Part shown: positions 1 through 9,819 of the stretch, one piece after another
How positions within the stretch are numbered: position 1 is the stretch's first letter
Layout of the letters: each line of letters begins with the position of its first letter
Assembly (NCBI GenBank): GCA_900548855.1
Contig: URMF01000003.1
Location: 1 to 64,000 of the forward strand
Direction of reading: 5' to 3'
Source: an uncultured Eubacteriales bacterium
GTDB taxonomy: Bacteria > Bacillota > Clostridia > Lachnospirales > Lachnospiraceae
DNA length: 64,000 nucleotides
The notes under the pieces: generated by a model
Seen by the model: only the letters and a program-made list of their open reading frames with translations
The model's database searches: none
Told to the model about the DNA's origin: nothing
Translations under genes and position numbers: made by a program

Positions 1-184
1 AAAAACATCCAGCTTTCAAGGAAGCGTAAGGTTGTGCAAAAATCATCCTGTTATATATGTCTGATGATATACAAAGAAAATAGCAAAAGGCATGAAATTT
101 AAAAAAAGCTTCTGATAGTAAAAATTATGTATCTCTCTTCGAGGAAACCAGTGTCAGGCAGGTCGGAACTGTAACGAAAACCTC

Positions 185-1213
185 TTAAGACTGAAATTCT
201 TTGAGGCTGACTCCCTTATAATAATATTTGATAATTGCCTCTGCCTTCTTTCCCTCCAATGCCATACGGTTCGCCCCGTACTGTGATACCCCAAGACAGC
301 TGCCCTTGCCAAGACAGACAAACCGGATACCCCCATCAATCTCCTCCACATAAAAATTAGCAGAAGCCAGAGAAAATTTCTGCATGGCCTCCTCACCGGT
401 ATAGACCGTACCGTTAACAGACAATTTTTTAACGAACCCATTCTCCGTACTTTCCTCTACGGATACAGGAATTTTCTGTACTGCTGTTTTGTCTGGTGTA
501 CTTTTCTCTGTCTGCTGCTTTTCTTTCCCATCTGCATTACTTTTTCCAGAATCCTCGCTTTGTGCTTCCTCTCCACTCTGCCCCTCTTTTCCTGTCAGTT
601 TCCGAAATTCTTCCCATGTATAGGTGACAAGATTCATATAATGCTTTGCCTCCACATCCTGCCCACTCTCCACAGATTGCAAATAAGAAATGTCCTCCCC
701 TAATATCTCCTTTGCACTGGCAGTTTTCCCGATGCTGACCTCATGATAAAGTGCCATAATCAGAGAATCCTCCTGCTTTACCACCATCCCCGCAGTAGCG
801 GCAACAGCCTGTTCAAACCTGTCCGCATACTTTTCATAATTCCTATCTCCCCATAGCGCCATCCGGTCCTCTACTGTTAAATACTGATAGGATAAATCAG
901 CTGCATCCGAGGTATTATTTTCCTGCATTTCCTTTAACACGTTGGTCCGAATCAGAATCGCCTGTACCTTTAATGTCTCTATATCATAATCAGCCGGGAT
1001 TGTTCCAGGTAGTATTCCCAGCACATATTCCTCTACATCCATGCTTTTGTATAGTCCATTCATCTCAATCAGGACTTCTTTTCCCATTAACTTATTCTCC
1101 AGAGAATTTCCTCCCTGTCCAATCCGGATATTGTCACTAAACAGGCTGAATCCCAGACACAACAAAAACGGAATCACAAGTATACTCATTACAAATAAAA
1201 TAAATTTTCTCAT
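185..1213 (-). CDS. SpoIID/LytB-domain membrane protein, probably catalytically dead
   Basis: This 342-residue protein has an N-terminal membrane anchor (about residues 4-25) and a SpoIID/LytB domain. In the family, SpoIID is a lytic transglycosylase that trims peptidoglycan during engulfment. The first conserved block is recognisable (VEEYVLGILPGTIPADY, then ETLKVQA), and so is the C-terminal block SQYGANRMALEG followed by IIKYYYKG. Two signatures differ from the family: the catalytic Glu of the usual GEMP motif is Thr here (GTIP), and the GHG preceding GMSQYGA is replaced by GSCLG. A Lys/Glu/Ser-rich insert lies around residues 210-250. It could be a structural or regulatory paralogue rather than an active enzyme. 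Start ATG follows GGGAGAGG, which is part of the hairpin ending glgP upstream. Confidence 0.8.
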   Translation of the reverse strand: MRKFILFVMSILVIPFLLCLGFSLFSDNIRIGQGGNSLENKLMGKEVLIEMNGLYKSMDVEEYVLGILPGTIPADYDIETLKVQAILIRTNVLKEMQENNTSDAADLSYQYLTVEDRMALWGDRNYEKYADRFEQAVAATAGMVVKQEDSLIMALYHEVSIGKTASAKEILGEDISYLQSVESGQDVEAKHYMNLVTYTWEEFRKLTGKEGQSGEEAQSEDSGKSNADGKEKQQTEKSTPDKTAVQKIPVSVEESTENGFVKKLSVNGTVYTGEEAMQKFSLASANFYVEEIDGGIRFVCLGKGSCLGVSQYGANRMALEGKKAEAIIKYYYKGVSLKEFQS

Positions 1214-1248
1214 AAAAAACCTCTCCCACTATTGTATGTGGAAGAGGT
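1214..1248 (-). terminator. Hairpin after glgP that overlaps the ribosome binding site of the next gene
   Basis: On the minus strand ACCTCTTCCACAT pairs with ATAGTGGGAGAGGT and is followed by six T. It lies 16 bases after the glgP stop, as expected for an intrinsic terminator. Its 3' arm contains the GGGAGAGG ribosome binding site of the SpoIID-like gene, whose ATG starts right after the T run. Confidence 0.65.
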
Positions 1249-1264
1249 CTGAAATATAACTGAT

Positions 1265-3736
1265 TTACTTGGAAAACTTCTTAGAAGATGCAGTCTTCGG
1301 CATTGTCACCTTAACCTTCTCCAACTTCCAGATTTCCTGTGCATACTGCTCAATCGTCCGGTCAGAAGAGAACTTACCGGCACATGCTGTATTCAGCATA
1401 GCCATCTTTGCCCATCTCTTCTCATCCCGATATGCTTCATCTACTTGTCTGTGAGCCTCACAATACGAATCAAAGTCCTTCAATGTAAAGTATATATCTT
1501 CCTTAATCAGAGAATCATATATGTCTCTGAAAATCTCTGTATCCTCATGGAAGGTACCATTAATCAGCTGTGTCAATACCTTGCGGACGTTTGCATTGCT
1601 GTTAAAGATATCTCCCGGATGGTAGTTATGGTCACGCTCATAAGCCATAACCTCATCTGCCGACAAACCGAAAATAAATGCATTCTCTTCGCCAACTTCT
1701 TCTACAATCTCCACATTGGCACCATCCATAGTACCAAGTGTCGGAGCACCATTTAACATAAACTTCATGTTACCTGTACCGGAAGCCTCCCTGGAAGCTG
1801 TAGAAATCTGCTCAGACACATCTGCTGCTGCAAAGATAAGCTCTGCATTGGATACACGATAGTTCTCAATAAATACTACTTTAATCTTGCCATTGATGGA
1901 TTCATCATTATTAATAACATCTGCAACAGAATTAATCAGTTTAATGGTTAACTTCGCTCTCTTATATCCTGCAGCTGCCTTAGCACCAAAAATAAAGGTA
2001 CGCGGAACAATATCCATTTCCGGATGCTCCTTCAGTTCATTGTATAAATACATGACATGTAAAATGTTAAGCAGCTGTCTCTTATACTCATGAAGACGTT
2101 TTACCTGTACATCAAAGATAGAACGCGGGTCAACCTCAACACCGTTATGCTCCTTAATATAGGCAGCCAGACGGACCTTGTTCTGGTATTTGATGTTCAT
2201 GAATTCCTGCTGGCATTTCTCATCATCCACATATACCTTCAGCTTGGCAAGATGCGGAAGGTCTGTAATCCATTCATCGCCAATCTTAGATGTAACCCAG
2301 TCTGCCAGCAATGGATTACCATGCAGCAGGAAACGTCGCTGGGTAATACCATTGGTTTTATTATTAAACTGCTCTGGTCTCATCTCATAGAAATCCTTAA
2401 GTTCTCTCTTCTTAAGAATTTCTGTATGAAGCTGTGCAACACCATTTACAGAGTAAGAGCCTGCAATTGCAAGATGAGCCATTTTCACCTGACCATCGTA
2501 AAGGATTGCCATGCTCTTAACCTTCTCCGGATTATTTGGATATTTCTCACGGATAGCGTTCACATATCTTCTGTCAATCTCCTCAATAATCTGGTATACA
2601 CGAGGCAGTAATCTTGAAAACAGCTCAATCGGCCACTTTTCAAGTGCTTCTGCCATAATCGTATGGTTTGTGTAAGCACATGTATGACAGGTAATATCCC
2701 ATGCATCATCCCACTCTAAGCCTTCCTCATCAACAAGAAGTCTCATAAGCTCTGCTACTGTAACGGTTGGATGCGTATCATTTAACTGGAATGTAACCTT
2801 CTTAGGAAGGTCATGTAAATCCTCATTATGCTCCTTAAACTTATGCAGAGCGGTCTGGATAGAAGCAGAAATAAAGAAATACTGCTGCTTTAATCTCAAC
2901 TCCTTGCCTGCATAGTGATTATCATTCGGGTAGAGCACCTCAACGATTGTTCTTGCAAGATTCTGCTGTTCAACCGCCTTCTCATACTCACCTTTATCAA
3001 AGGAATCCAGATTGAAATCCTGAATTGCCTCCGCATCCCATATTCTCAACGTATTTACCACATTATTCCCATATCCGATAACCGGTAAGTCATACGGCAC
3101 TGCGCGAATAGAAGAATATCCTTCCTGAATAAAGCGGTTCCTTCCGTCCTTATATTCTACCTTCACATGACCGCCAAATTTAACCTCACATGCGTATTCT
3201 GAACGGCGAACCTCAAATGGATTTCCATCCTTCAACCAGTCATCCGGCTTCTCAATCTGGTAACCATCCTGAATTTCCTGGCGGAACATACCATAACGGT
3301 AACGGATTCCACATCCATATGCAGGATAACCCAATGTAGCCAGTGAATCAAGGAAACATGCCGCAAGTCTTCCAAGACCTCCATTTCCCAGCGCTGCATC
3401 CGGCTCCTGGTCTTCAATAACATTTAAGTCAAAGCCCAGTTCATCCAATGCTTCTTTTACCTCATTATAACAAGTCAGGTTTATCAGGTTATTTCCCAAA
3501 GCCCTTCCCATTAAAAATTCCATCGATAAATAATAGACAGTCTTGGCATTCTGTTTTTCGTATTCTTTATGCGTTGCAATCCACTGGTCAATAATCGTAT
3601 CCTTAATTGCATAGGAAACTGCCTGAAACACCTGCTGGTTTGTCGCTTCGTCAATCGTCTTACGATAAAGGGCTTTCACATTATTAATGACTTCTTTTTT
3701 GAAAGTTTCTTTATCAAAATCTAATTTTCTAGCCAT
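1265..3736 (-). CDS. glgP: Glycogen/starch phosphorylase
   Basis: At 823 residues this is a full-length GT35 glycogen phosphorylase, which releases glucose-1-phosphate from alpha-1,4-glucans with phosphate and pyridoxal phosphate. Visible family signatures include YYLSMEFLMGR near the start, ALGNGGLGRLAACFLDSLA, the motif VKRLHEYKRQLLN, and the cofactor-lysine segment EASGTGNMKFMLNGA followed by GTMDGANVEI. The enzyme is cytosolic. Start ATG sits 5 bases after AGGAGGAG. The leader upstream contains a GC-rich stem (GGAGTGG/CCACTCC) that may be regulatory. It is likely monocistronic, since a hairpin follows the stop. Its product would feed the phosphoglucomutase encoded at 54.7 kb. Confidence 0.97.
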   Translation of the reverse strand: MARKLDFDKETFKKEVINNVKALYRKTIDEATNQQVFQAVSYAIKDTIIDQWIATHKEYEKQNAKTVYYLSMEFLMGRALGNNLINLTCYNEVKEALDELGFDLNVIEDQEPDAALGNGGLGRLAACFLDSLATLGYPAYGCGIRYRYGMFRQEIQDGYQIEKPDDWLKDGNPFEVRRSEYACEVKFGGHVKVEYKDGRNRFIQEGYSSIRAVPYDLPVIGYGNNVVNTLRIWDAEAIQDFNLDSFDKGEYEKAVEQQNLARTIVEVLYPNDNHYAGKELRLKQQYFFISASIQTALHKFKEHNEDLHDLPKKVTFQLNDTHPTVTVAELMRLLVDEEGLEWDDAWDITCHTCAYTNHTIMAEALEKWPIELFSRLLPRVYQIIEEIDRRYVNAIREKYPNNPEKVKSMAILYDGQVKMAHLAIAGSYSVNGVAQLHTEILKKRELKDFYEMRPEQFNNKTNGITQRRFLLHGNPLLADWVTSKIGDEWITDLPHLAKLKVYVDDEKCQQEFMNIKYQNKVRLAAYIKEHNGVEVDPRSIFDVQVKRLHEYKRQLLNILHVMYLYNELKEHPEMDIVPRTFIFGAKAAAGYKRAKLTIKLINSVADVINNDESINGKIKVVFIENYRVSNAELIFAAADVSEQISTASREASGTGNMKFMLNGAPTLGTMDGANVEIVEEVGEENAFIFGLSADEVMAYERDHNYHPGDIFNSNANVRKVLTQLINGTFHEDTEIFRDIYDSLIKEDIYFTLKDFDSYCEAHRQVDEAYRDEKRWAKMAMLNTACAGKFSSDRTIEQYAQEIWKLEKVKVTMPKTASSKKFSK

Positions 3737-3861
3737 GTTTTTCTCCTCCTTGTAGTTGGAGTGGTACTCTCCACCCCTTGCTCTCTAAACATATAATAAT
3801 ATTCTAGCTCAAACTCGGTTTCTATTCTACCAAAAATAAACAATTTTCACAAGACCCAAGT

Positions 3862-5424
3862 CTATTTCTTTTTGGTTCGGATGCCCTTGGAATTAACGTA
3901 ATATTTACCAATCCACTTATTTTTTTGCATTTTTCCATTGGATTTATTAAAATAATAATATTTTCCGCCTATCTTCCTCCATCCTTTTAACATTGCTCCC
4001 GTTGTTTTACTAAAATAATATTTATTTCCCTTATATTTCACAAGACCTGTTTTTCTTACTCCGTTGGAAGCAAAGTAATACTTTTTACCGTCAACCTGTA
4101 CAATCCGGTTTCTCGCCATAACACCGGTTTCTGTATCTAGATAGTAATACTTTCCATTCTGCTTCTGGTATCCATAAAGCTGTTTTCCGGTCTCTGAATC
4201 AAAGAGATAGTATTTGCCCTTTATCTTCGCAGAACCTGTCACCACATAACGCTTGCCATCGACGTAATAGGTATCTCCGGCTACCGTGTGCAGTCCCTTT
4301 TTCATCTGCTTTCCGGACGAATAGAACAAATATTTGTGAATGCCATCCTCATAAATGCCGTCCTTAACCAAGGTACCGTTTCCCTTCGCAAGATAGTAAG
4401 AGCCATTTACTTTAAACCAGCCCACTGTCATTTTTCCCGTTTTCGGACTGAGGTAAAAGGTGTCCTCCCCAATGTCAAGAAAACCTGTTTTCATTTCACC
4501 GTTTTCATCAAAATAATACCAGCCGTCACTGGTTTTTACCCAGCCAATTACCTTTTTACCTGCAGTTGTTATGTAAGAAGTTATTTTACCGTTCTTTGAA
4601 AATTCACCTTTTATTACTTTTTTATTCAATTTATAATAAGAAATAATTGCAGATGCATCCGCTTTTCCTACCTTTTTACGTTTTGCAGTTGTCTTAAAGA
4701 ATTTGTTACAGTCAGAGGAGCTGGTGACATAACCGTGCTCGATAATCACGCTTGGAATATTCTGTATTACACCCCTCCGAACAATGGAATAATAATCTGC
4801 CAGCTTTCCATTGCTATAACGGTTACCTGTACCAGACTTGCGCAGCAAAAAGCCCCTGTTCTTAATTCCAATTCCCTCTAACTTGGAGAGAGCCACCTTT
4901 CCGAAGGCCTGGGTCTGCTTGCGGATGGAATCATGATATCCTGATTTGTATGCTGCCAAAACATTGGCACCGGATGAAGCCCCAGCATTTATATGCATAC
5001 TAATCAAAAAATCTGCATCCAGCTGTTTCGCATAATTATTCCGGGAAGAAAGACAGTCTCCTAATTTAAGCGCTTCACAACATGTATTACTCTCTCTGGT
5101 CATATAAACCGTAACATCCCCATACTGGTTCAGTACATCCCTGCAGGCTTTCGCTATATCCCACACCACCACTTCTTCTCTCAAACCATTTGCACTGGCA
5201 CCCGAATGCTTTTTACAATGCCCCGGGTCTAAAACAATTACCTTAGATGTAGCAGGGGACAATTCCGACACTACAAACCTGTCCGTATCAATCTGCGACG
5301 TATTGTTCTCTGTCGTTTCTTCCTCCGTCTCAACCGTATTCTCTGTGGCATTTACCTCCTGTGCGGGAAACACACAGCCAAAAAGCATTGCCCCAATCAG
5401 TATCCACGAAGTTATCCTTTTCAT
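3862..5424 (-). CDS. Secreted N-acetylmuramoyl-L-alanine amidase with C-terminal wall-binding repeats
   Basis: This 520-residue enzyme begins with a signal peptide (MKRITSWILIGAMLFGCVFP, ending near QEVNA), then a short acidic Thr/Glu linker, then an Amidase_3 domain (about residues 60-245). The zinc ligands and catalytic Glu of the family are visible: DPGHC, LREEVV, SMHINAG and IIEHGY. The rest is a run of about ten 20-residue repeats of the GWxKxxGxYYYxxxxG type (CW_binding/choline-binding family). It should cut the stem peptide from muramic acid outside the cell. The ATG at 5424 is preferred over the longer reading frame because it opens the signal peptide and is preceded by AGGAGAAAG. Confidence 0.93.
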   Translation of the reverse strand: MKRITSWILIGAMLFGCVFPAQEVNATENTVETEEETTENNTSQIDTDRFVVSELSPATSKVIVLDPGHCKKHSGASANGLREEVVVWDIAKACRDVLNQYGDVTVYMTRESNTCCEALKLGDCLSSRNNYAKQLDADFLISMHINAGASSGANVLAAYKSGYHDSIRKQTQAFGKVALSKLEGIGIKNRGFLLRKSGTGNRYSNGKLADYYSIVRRGVIQNIPSVIIEHGYVTSSSDCNKFFKTTAKRKKVGKADASAIISYYKLNKKVIKGEFSKNGKITSYITTAGKKVIGWVKTSDGWYYFDENGEMKTGFLDIGEDTFYLSPKTGKMTVGWFKVNGSYYLAKGNGTLVKDGIYEDGIHKYLFYSSGKQMKKGLHTVAGDTYYVDGKRYVVTGSAKIKGKYYLFDSETGKQLYGYQKQNGKYYYLDTETGVMARNRIVQVDGKKYYFASNGVRKTGLVKYKGNKYYFSKTTGAMLKGWRKIGGKYYYFNKSNGKMQKNKWIGKYYVNSKGIRTKKK

Positions 5425-5621
5425 TACCTTCAATCTTCTTTCTCCTATTCTTTCACTCTTTTTATTTATAACTGTACATTTTTTTATTATAACCTTATTT
5501 GAATGACGGTGCAACCTTTGTTTATCAATGCTTTTTTCCAATTCCAACCTATTTTTGCTTTATGAGACGGCTTTCCACCTACAGAACCCTGCCACCGGCA
5601 GCTTCTTCCGGATGCATGGCA

Positions 5622-5665
5622 ACTCAAAAAAGGTCCACTGGACCTTTTTCTCATATGCTTAGCAA
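5622..5665 (-). repeat. 44-bp palindromic dispersed repeat, copy 1 of 3
   Basis: The core GGTCCACTGGACC is flanked by A and T runs, followed by TTCTCATATGCTT on the plus strand. It matches copies at 12650-12693 and 51961-52004. In minus-strand orientation it lies 6 bases beyond the terminator of the BspA-like gene and could act as a second terminator. Confidence 0.85.
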
Positions 5666-5671
5666 TAAAGC

Positions 5672-5706
5672 AAAAAGAGACTGCTATGAAAGCAGCCTCT
5701 CTTTTT
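5672..5706 (-). terminator. Terminator of the BspA-like gene
   Basis: AAAAAGAGACTGC and GCAGCCTCTCTTTTT form a stem with a 7-base loop, directly after the stop codon at 5710. A and T tracts flank the stem on both sides. Confidence 0.85.
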
Positions 5707-5709
5707 CAA

Positions 5710-8700
5710 TTATTTTTTGATTTTAACGGTACTCTTCTGACCTTTACCCTTTAACAACCTCTTATATGCACTATACTTCTTCTTCGGAACCTTAATGGTT
5801 GCTTTTTTGTGAATATTCTTAAAGGCCTTGCTGCCAACCTTTTTCAATACCGTTGATTTAACGGTAATGGTCTTTAAGCTCTTGCAATTGTAAAATGCCT
5901 TTGCTCCAATCTTTTTCACCTTCGCCGGAATGGTTATTTTCTTCAGCTTTGAACAATTATAAAAGGCACTGTCACCGATTTCCGTAACTTTGCTCTTGCT
6001 TGACAAAGACACCGTAGTCAGTTTCTTACAGTTATAAAATGCCTTTTTCCCAATCTTTGTTACACTATCTGAAATCGTCACCTTAGTAAGGTTCTTACAG
6101 TTGGAAAACGCATTGCTGTCTATCTGCTTAATATATTTTCCAAGCTTAATGGTCTTTATTTTTGTATTTCCCTTAAATGCATCTGCTGCAATGGTAGTAA
6201 CCTTGTACCGTACTCCGTTAATAGTAAGGGTATCCGGTATCACCACATTTGCCGTGCCCGTTGTCTTTGAAAACTTAACCTCTCCCTGTAAATCCTTTTG
6301 GCTCACCTTTGTGACAACATAGGTGGTACCAGAAGCTGGGTCCTTAACCTTACTGTTGTTTTGCAATGGTTTGGACGGGTCTTCGAGTACTCCCGATGCT
6401 CCCCCTGATGTCTGTCCGGTTCGTGAATTCACTCTTACACTAACGCTTGCCCTTACCGTACTGGTTGAATTTGATATCGGTGCTGTCGCCGTAATCTGCA
6501 CTGTTTTTTTGTATGTATCTGCTTTCAATATCCTGACATTTCCCCTGTCATCCACTGACACATATTCCGGGTCACTGGAGGTATAAACAATTTTCATATT
6601 AGAGTATACCGGATATTTTGACATATCCTGTGCCTTGGCAGTCTGCTTAAAGCAGTTTTCATAGCTGTCAAATACGCAGAAGGCCGCTCCCACATTGGCA
6701 CCGTTTGCATAACTATCCGGAACCTTTAATGTTATTCTCTGGATATCAGCATTCACCACATAGGTATATACTCTTGCATATTCCGGATGACCCTTTGGAT
6801 AAACCTTGATGTGCGCCGTACCTATACCTGCCGCTACCAGATAAAACATCTGTGAACCTGTATTCGGCGAAATCGTCTGTGTAGATGTATTTACCCTGGT
6901 TCCATTTGTTGTCGCATAAGAGGATACCTTGGTTCCTCCTGTACTGCCCGAAGGATACAAAACATTCGGATTATCTGTCTCCACTACCACATCATATGTA
7001 TCCGGCGTACAATTTATTGCTTCTGTATTGTTAATATCAAAATAATACTGCACATACTTCTTAGATGCGGTTGCCTGAATTTTTTCTGTCTTTCCGTACG
7101 CTACACTCTGTGTGCGCCTACTGTCAGCATACAAATCCGCACAGAACGGAACCTCTTTTACCTCTATGTTATACTTGGCAGAAAATTTACTTGCAGTTAC
7201 GGATACCGGTACACCAGCATTCGGCGCGCATTCAAAGGTCAAGCTGCAGGTTACACTCAGATTAATCGGTTCTGTTGTGGCAGTCACACCTGCAATATCA
7301 ATTACATCAACCTCCACATTGCTGCCGGTAATATCCGTACGCTTCCATGTCTTTGTTGCAGCCAATGCCTCATAATACTTCTTATCCACAATCTTGTAGG
7401 CCGCCTGTTCATCTGCCAGATTCGTCTGTTTCTTCCAGTAATATCCATCCAGTAATTTTGCACTTACCTTTAAGTGGGTCTTCACCTCTTCTGTTGAATT
7501 CATGTCGCCCACCAGCACATAATCAAAGCCGGAGGTTCCCTTAGGATTAGCATAATATGGCAATGTAATGGTTCTGCCAATCGGAACCGTTGTTTTATCC
7601 GGTGTATTCACTACGATTGTAATATTCCCACCATTAGCTGTATAATCCACATTCTGAGTAGTCGGATTCCTATAGGAATTATAAAATACTTTGTTGTTCA
7701 CCGTTGCCGTAGAGGCAAATTCAAATCTGCTTAAATTCCGACAGCCAGCCAATGCATTCTGGTCAATATAGAGCACTTCCTCTCCAAAGCTGGCGGAAGT
7801 CAGACTGGTACATCCGTAAAGCGTAAAAGTCGGAATCTTTGCAACCTTTGTTCCGGACAGCTTGAAGGACCTAATTGCCGTTTCTGAAAATGCATAGGCA
7901 TTTATCGTCTCCAGGCGGGCTGCCTTGCTAAACTCTACCTCCTCAACACCACTCTTCTGGAATGCATAGGAATCAATTTTCTTTAATGCTGGTCCAAATA
8001 CTACCTTTCCCAGATTCGTATCCTTCCAAAAAGCATATGTGCCGATTGTTTCCAGCGTATTTGGCAGACCGGAATTGGTGAGATTTAAGGATGTACATTC
8101 TGAAAAACCATAATTCCCTATCTCTTTCAGCTTACCAAAATTCACAGTTTCCAATGAAGTACACTGATTAAAGGCTTTTTGTCCGATTTTGGTCAACGTA
8201 TTCGGAAAAACAATGGAACGAAGTGCCGCACAGCCAGAAAATGCCTCTTGCTGTATCTCTGCCGTACTTCCCAACTCCACCTGTACCAGATTTACGGATT
8301 TAAAAAATGTTTTATCCTTCACAAGAAGACTGACACCAGTATTGGTCTGCGGCAGCTTTACACTTGCCAGATATGGACATTGCATAAACACACCAACCTT
8401 ACCGGATATCCCCCAGGCTGAGCCAGATATCGCACCAGAGCCAAGCTCCTTAAGATTCTTATATGCAGATAAATCTGCCGACTGGATATCACTATTATAA
8501 AACGCACCCTGCCCGATACTCGTTACATAAGTTCCTGTTGGAAGCACATCCTTCGCATCCCTTATATTGCTACACACCTCATACTGGAACACAGGAATAG
8601 ATTTCCATACATTCTTTCCGGTGGTATCTGCCTGCCAAACCACCTTCTTTAAACCAGTTCCTCCAAACATTGCCTGCTGGGCGTTCTCATATACATAATC

Positions 8701-9819
8701 CGGAATATACACCTCACCGTTTACCGCATGACTTGCCGTCTTCATTGTATTAAAGTCTGACTGTCCGAAAACAAAGCAGGAATTAATAAAAAGATTCTGT
8801 TTCATTGTATTCGGCAAAATTACAGTTGTCAGACACGGGGCATGCGTTGCATGTATTGCCGTATTCTTCGTCTCTCCGCTTTCTATCAGCGTATCAACAT
8901 TTGCAAAGGCACCTCCGCCAATCTCTACAAGCTCTGTCCATTTTGTCAAATCCAACGTTGTAAAGGCATTTCCAAAAAATGCCAAATCTCCAATCTTTGT
9001 AATGCCAATCTTCTGGTTGCTTCCCACATTAAACACACTTATCGGTGCATTGTAGAAGAAATGTCTCGGTATCTCCGTAATCTTTTCCGGTACCGTAGCC
9101 TTTGCCAGACTGCTGCACTGTTCAAACACCTTAATTCCAAGCGCCGGACAGGTTCCATCCCTCTTAGACTGAATGGTAATATTCGTCAAGCTCTGGCATC
9201 GGAAAAATGCTCCGGCTGCAATGGATGCCACAGATGCCGGAAGAACGTTATCCGTTTTGCCCGCCACACCCAATTTTGTTATTGCTGCACAGCCATGGAA
9301 CGCATAAGCTCCAATATTCAGGCTTTCCTTTGCGTTTGCATTATCCGGAAGCACAACCGTTTCCAGCTTTGCATTTCCCTGAAATGCTTCCGCATATATA
9401 TTCCGCACCTGTCCTGCTGTATCGGACGCCCATGTAACACTGGTAATATTAGAGCGCAACGCATCCGTCGCTCCCCTATAGTTTACGAAATAAAAGGCAC
9501 GTCCGCCAATATTCTTTACGGATGCCGGAATCTTTACAGAGGTCAGCTGGCTGCAGTTCGTAAAAACCTCACTTCCATAATACTCTCTATCATTCTTTTT
9601 CTTCTGATGTGTATCATATATTACAATCGGAAGCTGACTGGTTGCCACACCACCCAGTGGAAGGGACTTAATCTTTTCTGCCTCGCTTTTCTGTGTCTCT
9701 GTCTTACCCACCGTCTCAATCCCGTAATCCGTTACCAAGTCCATTCTTTGATAACCAATGGTTTCCAGCTTGTTCATCTTCATAAGGAAATCTGTATTGG
9801 TAATGGCGGGGGGGGGGGG
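5710..9819 (-). CDS. BspA-like leucine-rich repeat surface protein, C-terminal part (out of frame with its N-terminal part)
   Basis: About 1370 codons continue the secreted LRR protein that starts at 11324, but in a different reading frame; the break is at the run of 13 G (C on this strand). The order is: many LRR_5/BspA repeats (IGxxAFxxCxxLxxVxxP, roughly the first 650 residues), a long region of beta-sandwich or Ig-like character with no repeats, then five more LRR_5 repeats near the end (for example KIGKKAFYNCKKLTTVSL) and a Lys-rich tail. I see no LPxTG sorting signal. No convincing independent signal peptide or ribosome binding site is present at its 5' end, so it should be made only as part of the fusion. 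A tract of 14 or 11 C would restore one protein of about 1871 residues. Confidence 0.9.
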   Translation of the reverse strand, partial: PPPPAITNTDFLMKMNKLETIGYQRMDLVTDYGIETVGKTETQKSEAEKIKSLPLGGVATSQLPIVIYDTHQKKKNDREYYGSEVFTNCSQLTSVKIPASVKNIGGRAFYFVNYRGATDALRSNITSVTWASDTAGQVRNIYAEAFQGNAKLETVVLPDNANAKESLNIGAYAFHGCAAITKLGVAGKTDNVLPASVASIAAGAFFRCQSLTNITIQSKRDGTCPALGIKVFEQCSSLAKATVPEKITEIPRHFFYNAPISVFNVGSNQKIGITKIGDLAFFGNAFTTLDLTKWTELVEIGGGAFANVDTLIESGETKNTAIHATHAPCLTTVILPNTMKQNLFINSCFVFGQSDFNTMKTASHAVNGEVYIPDYVYENAQQAMFGGTGLKKVVWQADTTGKNVWKSIPVFQYEVCSNIRDAKDVLPTGTYVTSIGQGAFYNSDIQSADLSAYKNLKELGSGAISGSAWGISGKVGVFMQCPYLASVKLPQTNTGVSLLVKDKTFFKSVNLVQVELGSTAEIQQEAFSGCAALRSIVFPNTLTKIGQKAFNQCTSLETVNFGKLKEIGNYGFSECTSLNLTNSGLPNTLETIGTYAFWKDTNLGKVVFGPALKKIDSYAFQKSGVEEVEFSKAARLETINAYAFSETAIRSFKLSGTKVAKIPTFTLYGCTSLTSASFGEEVLYIDQNALAGCRNLSRFEFASTATVNNKVFYNSYRNPTTQNVDYTANGGNITIVVNTPDKTTVPIGRTITLPYYANPKGTSGFDYVLVGDMNSTEEVKTHLKVSAKLLDGYYWKKQTNLADEQAAYKIVDKKYYEALAATKTWKRTDITGSNVEVDVIDIAGVTATTEPINLSVTCSLTFECAPNAGVPVSVTASKFSAKYNIEVKEVPFCADLYADSRRTQSVAYGKTEKIQATASKKYVQYYFDINNTEAINCTPDTYDVVVETDNPNVLYPSGSTGGTKVSSYATTNGTRVNTSTQTISPNTGSQMFYLVAAGIGTAHIKVYPKGHPEYARVYTYVVNADIQRITLKVPDSYANGANVGAAFCVFDSYENCFKQTAKAQDMSKYPVYSNMKIVYTSSDPEYVSVDDRGNVRILKADTYKKTVQITATAPISNSTSTVRASVSVRVNSRTGQTSGGASGVLEDPSKPLQNNSKVKDPASGTTYVVTKVSQKDLQGEVKFSKTTGTANVVIPDTLTINGVRYKVTTIAADAFKGNTKIKTIKLGKYIKQIDSNAFSNCKNLTKVTISDSVTKIGKKAFYNCKKLTTVSLSSKSKVTEIGDSAFYNCSKLKKITIPAKVKKIGAKAFYNCKSLKTITVKSTVLKKVGSKAFKNIHKKATIKVPKKKYSAYKRLLKGKGQKSTVKIKK

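Noticed and set aside
1..184. Possible gene end at the left edge
   Set aside because: No open frame with recognisable protein or RNA structure is visible in this stretch.
2090..2611. 173-residue plus-strand ORF
   Set aside because: Antisense to conserved parts of glycogen phosphorylase; no start signal.
3862..5400. Tandem repeats in the amidase gene as a DNA repeat or CRISPR
   Set aside because: They are protein-level wall-binding repeats with diverged DNA, not a CRISPR or satellite.
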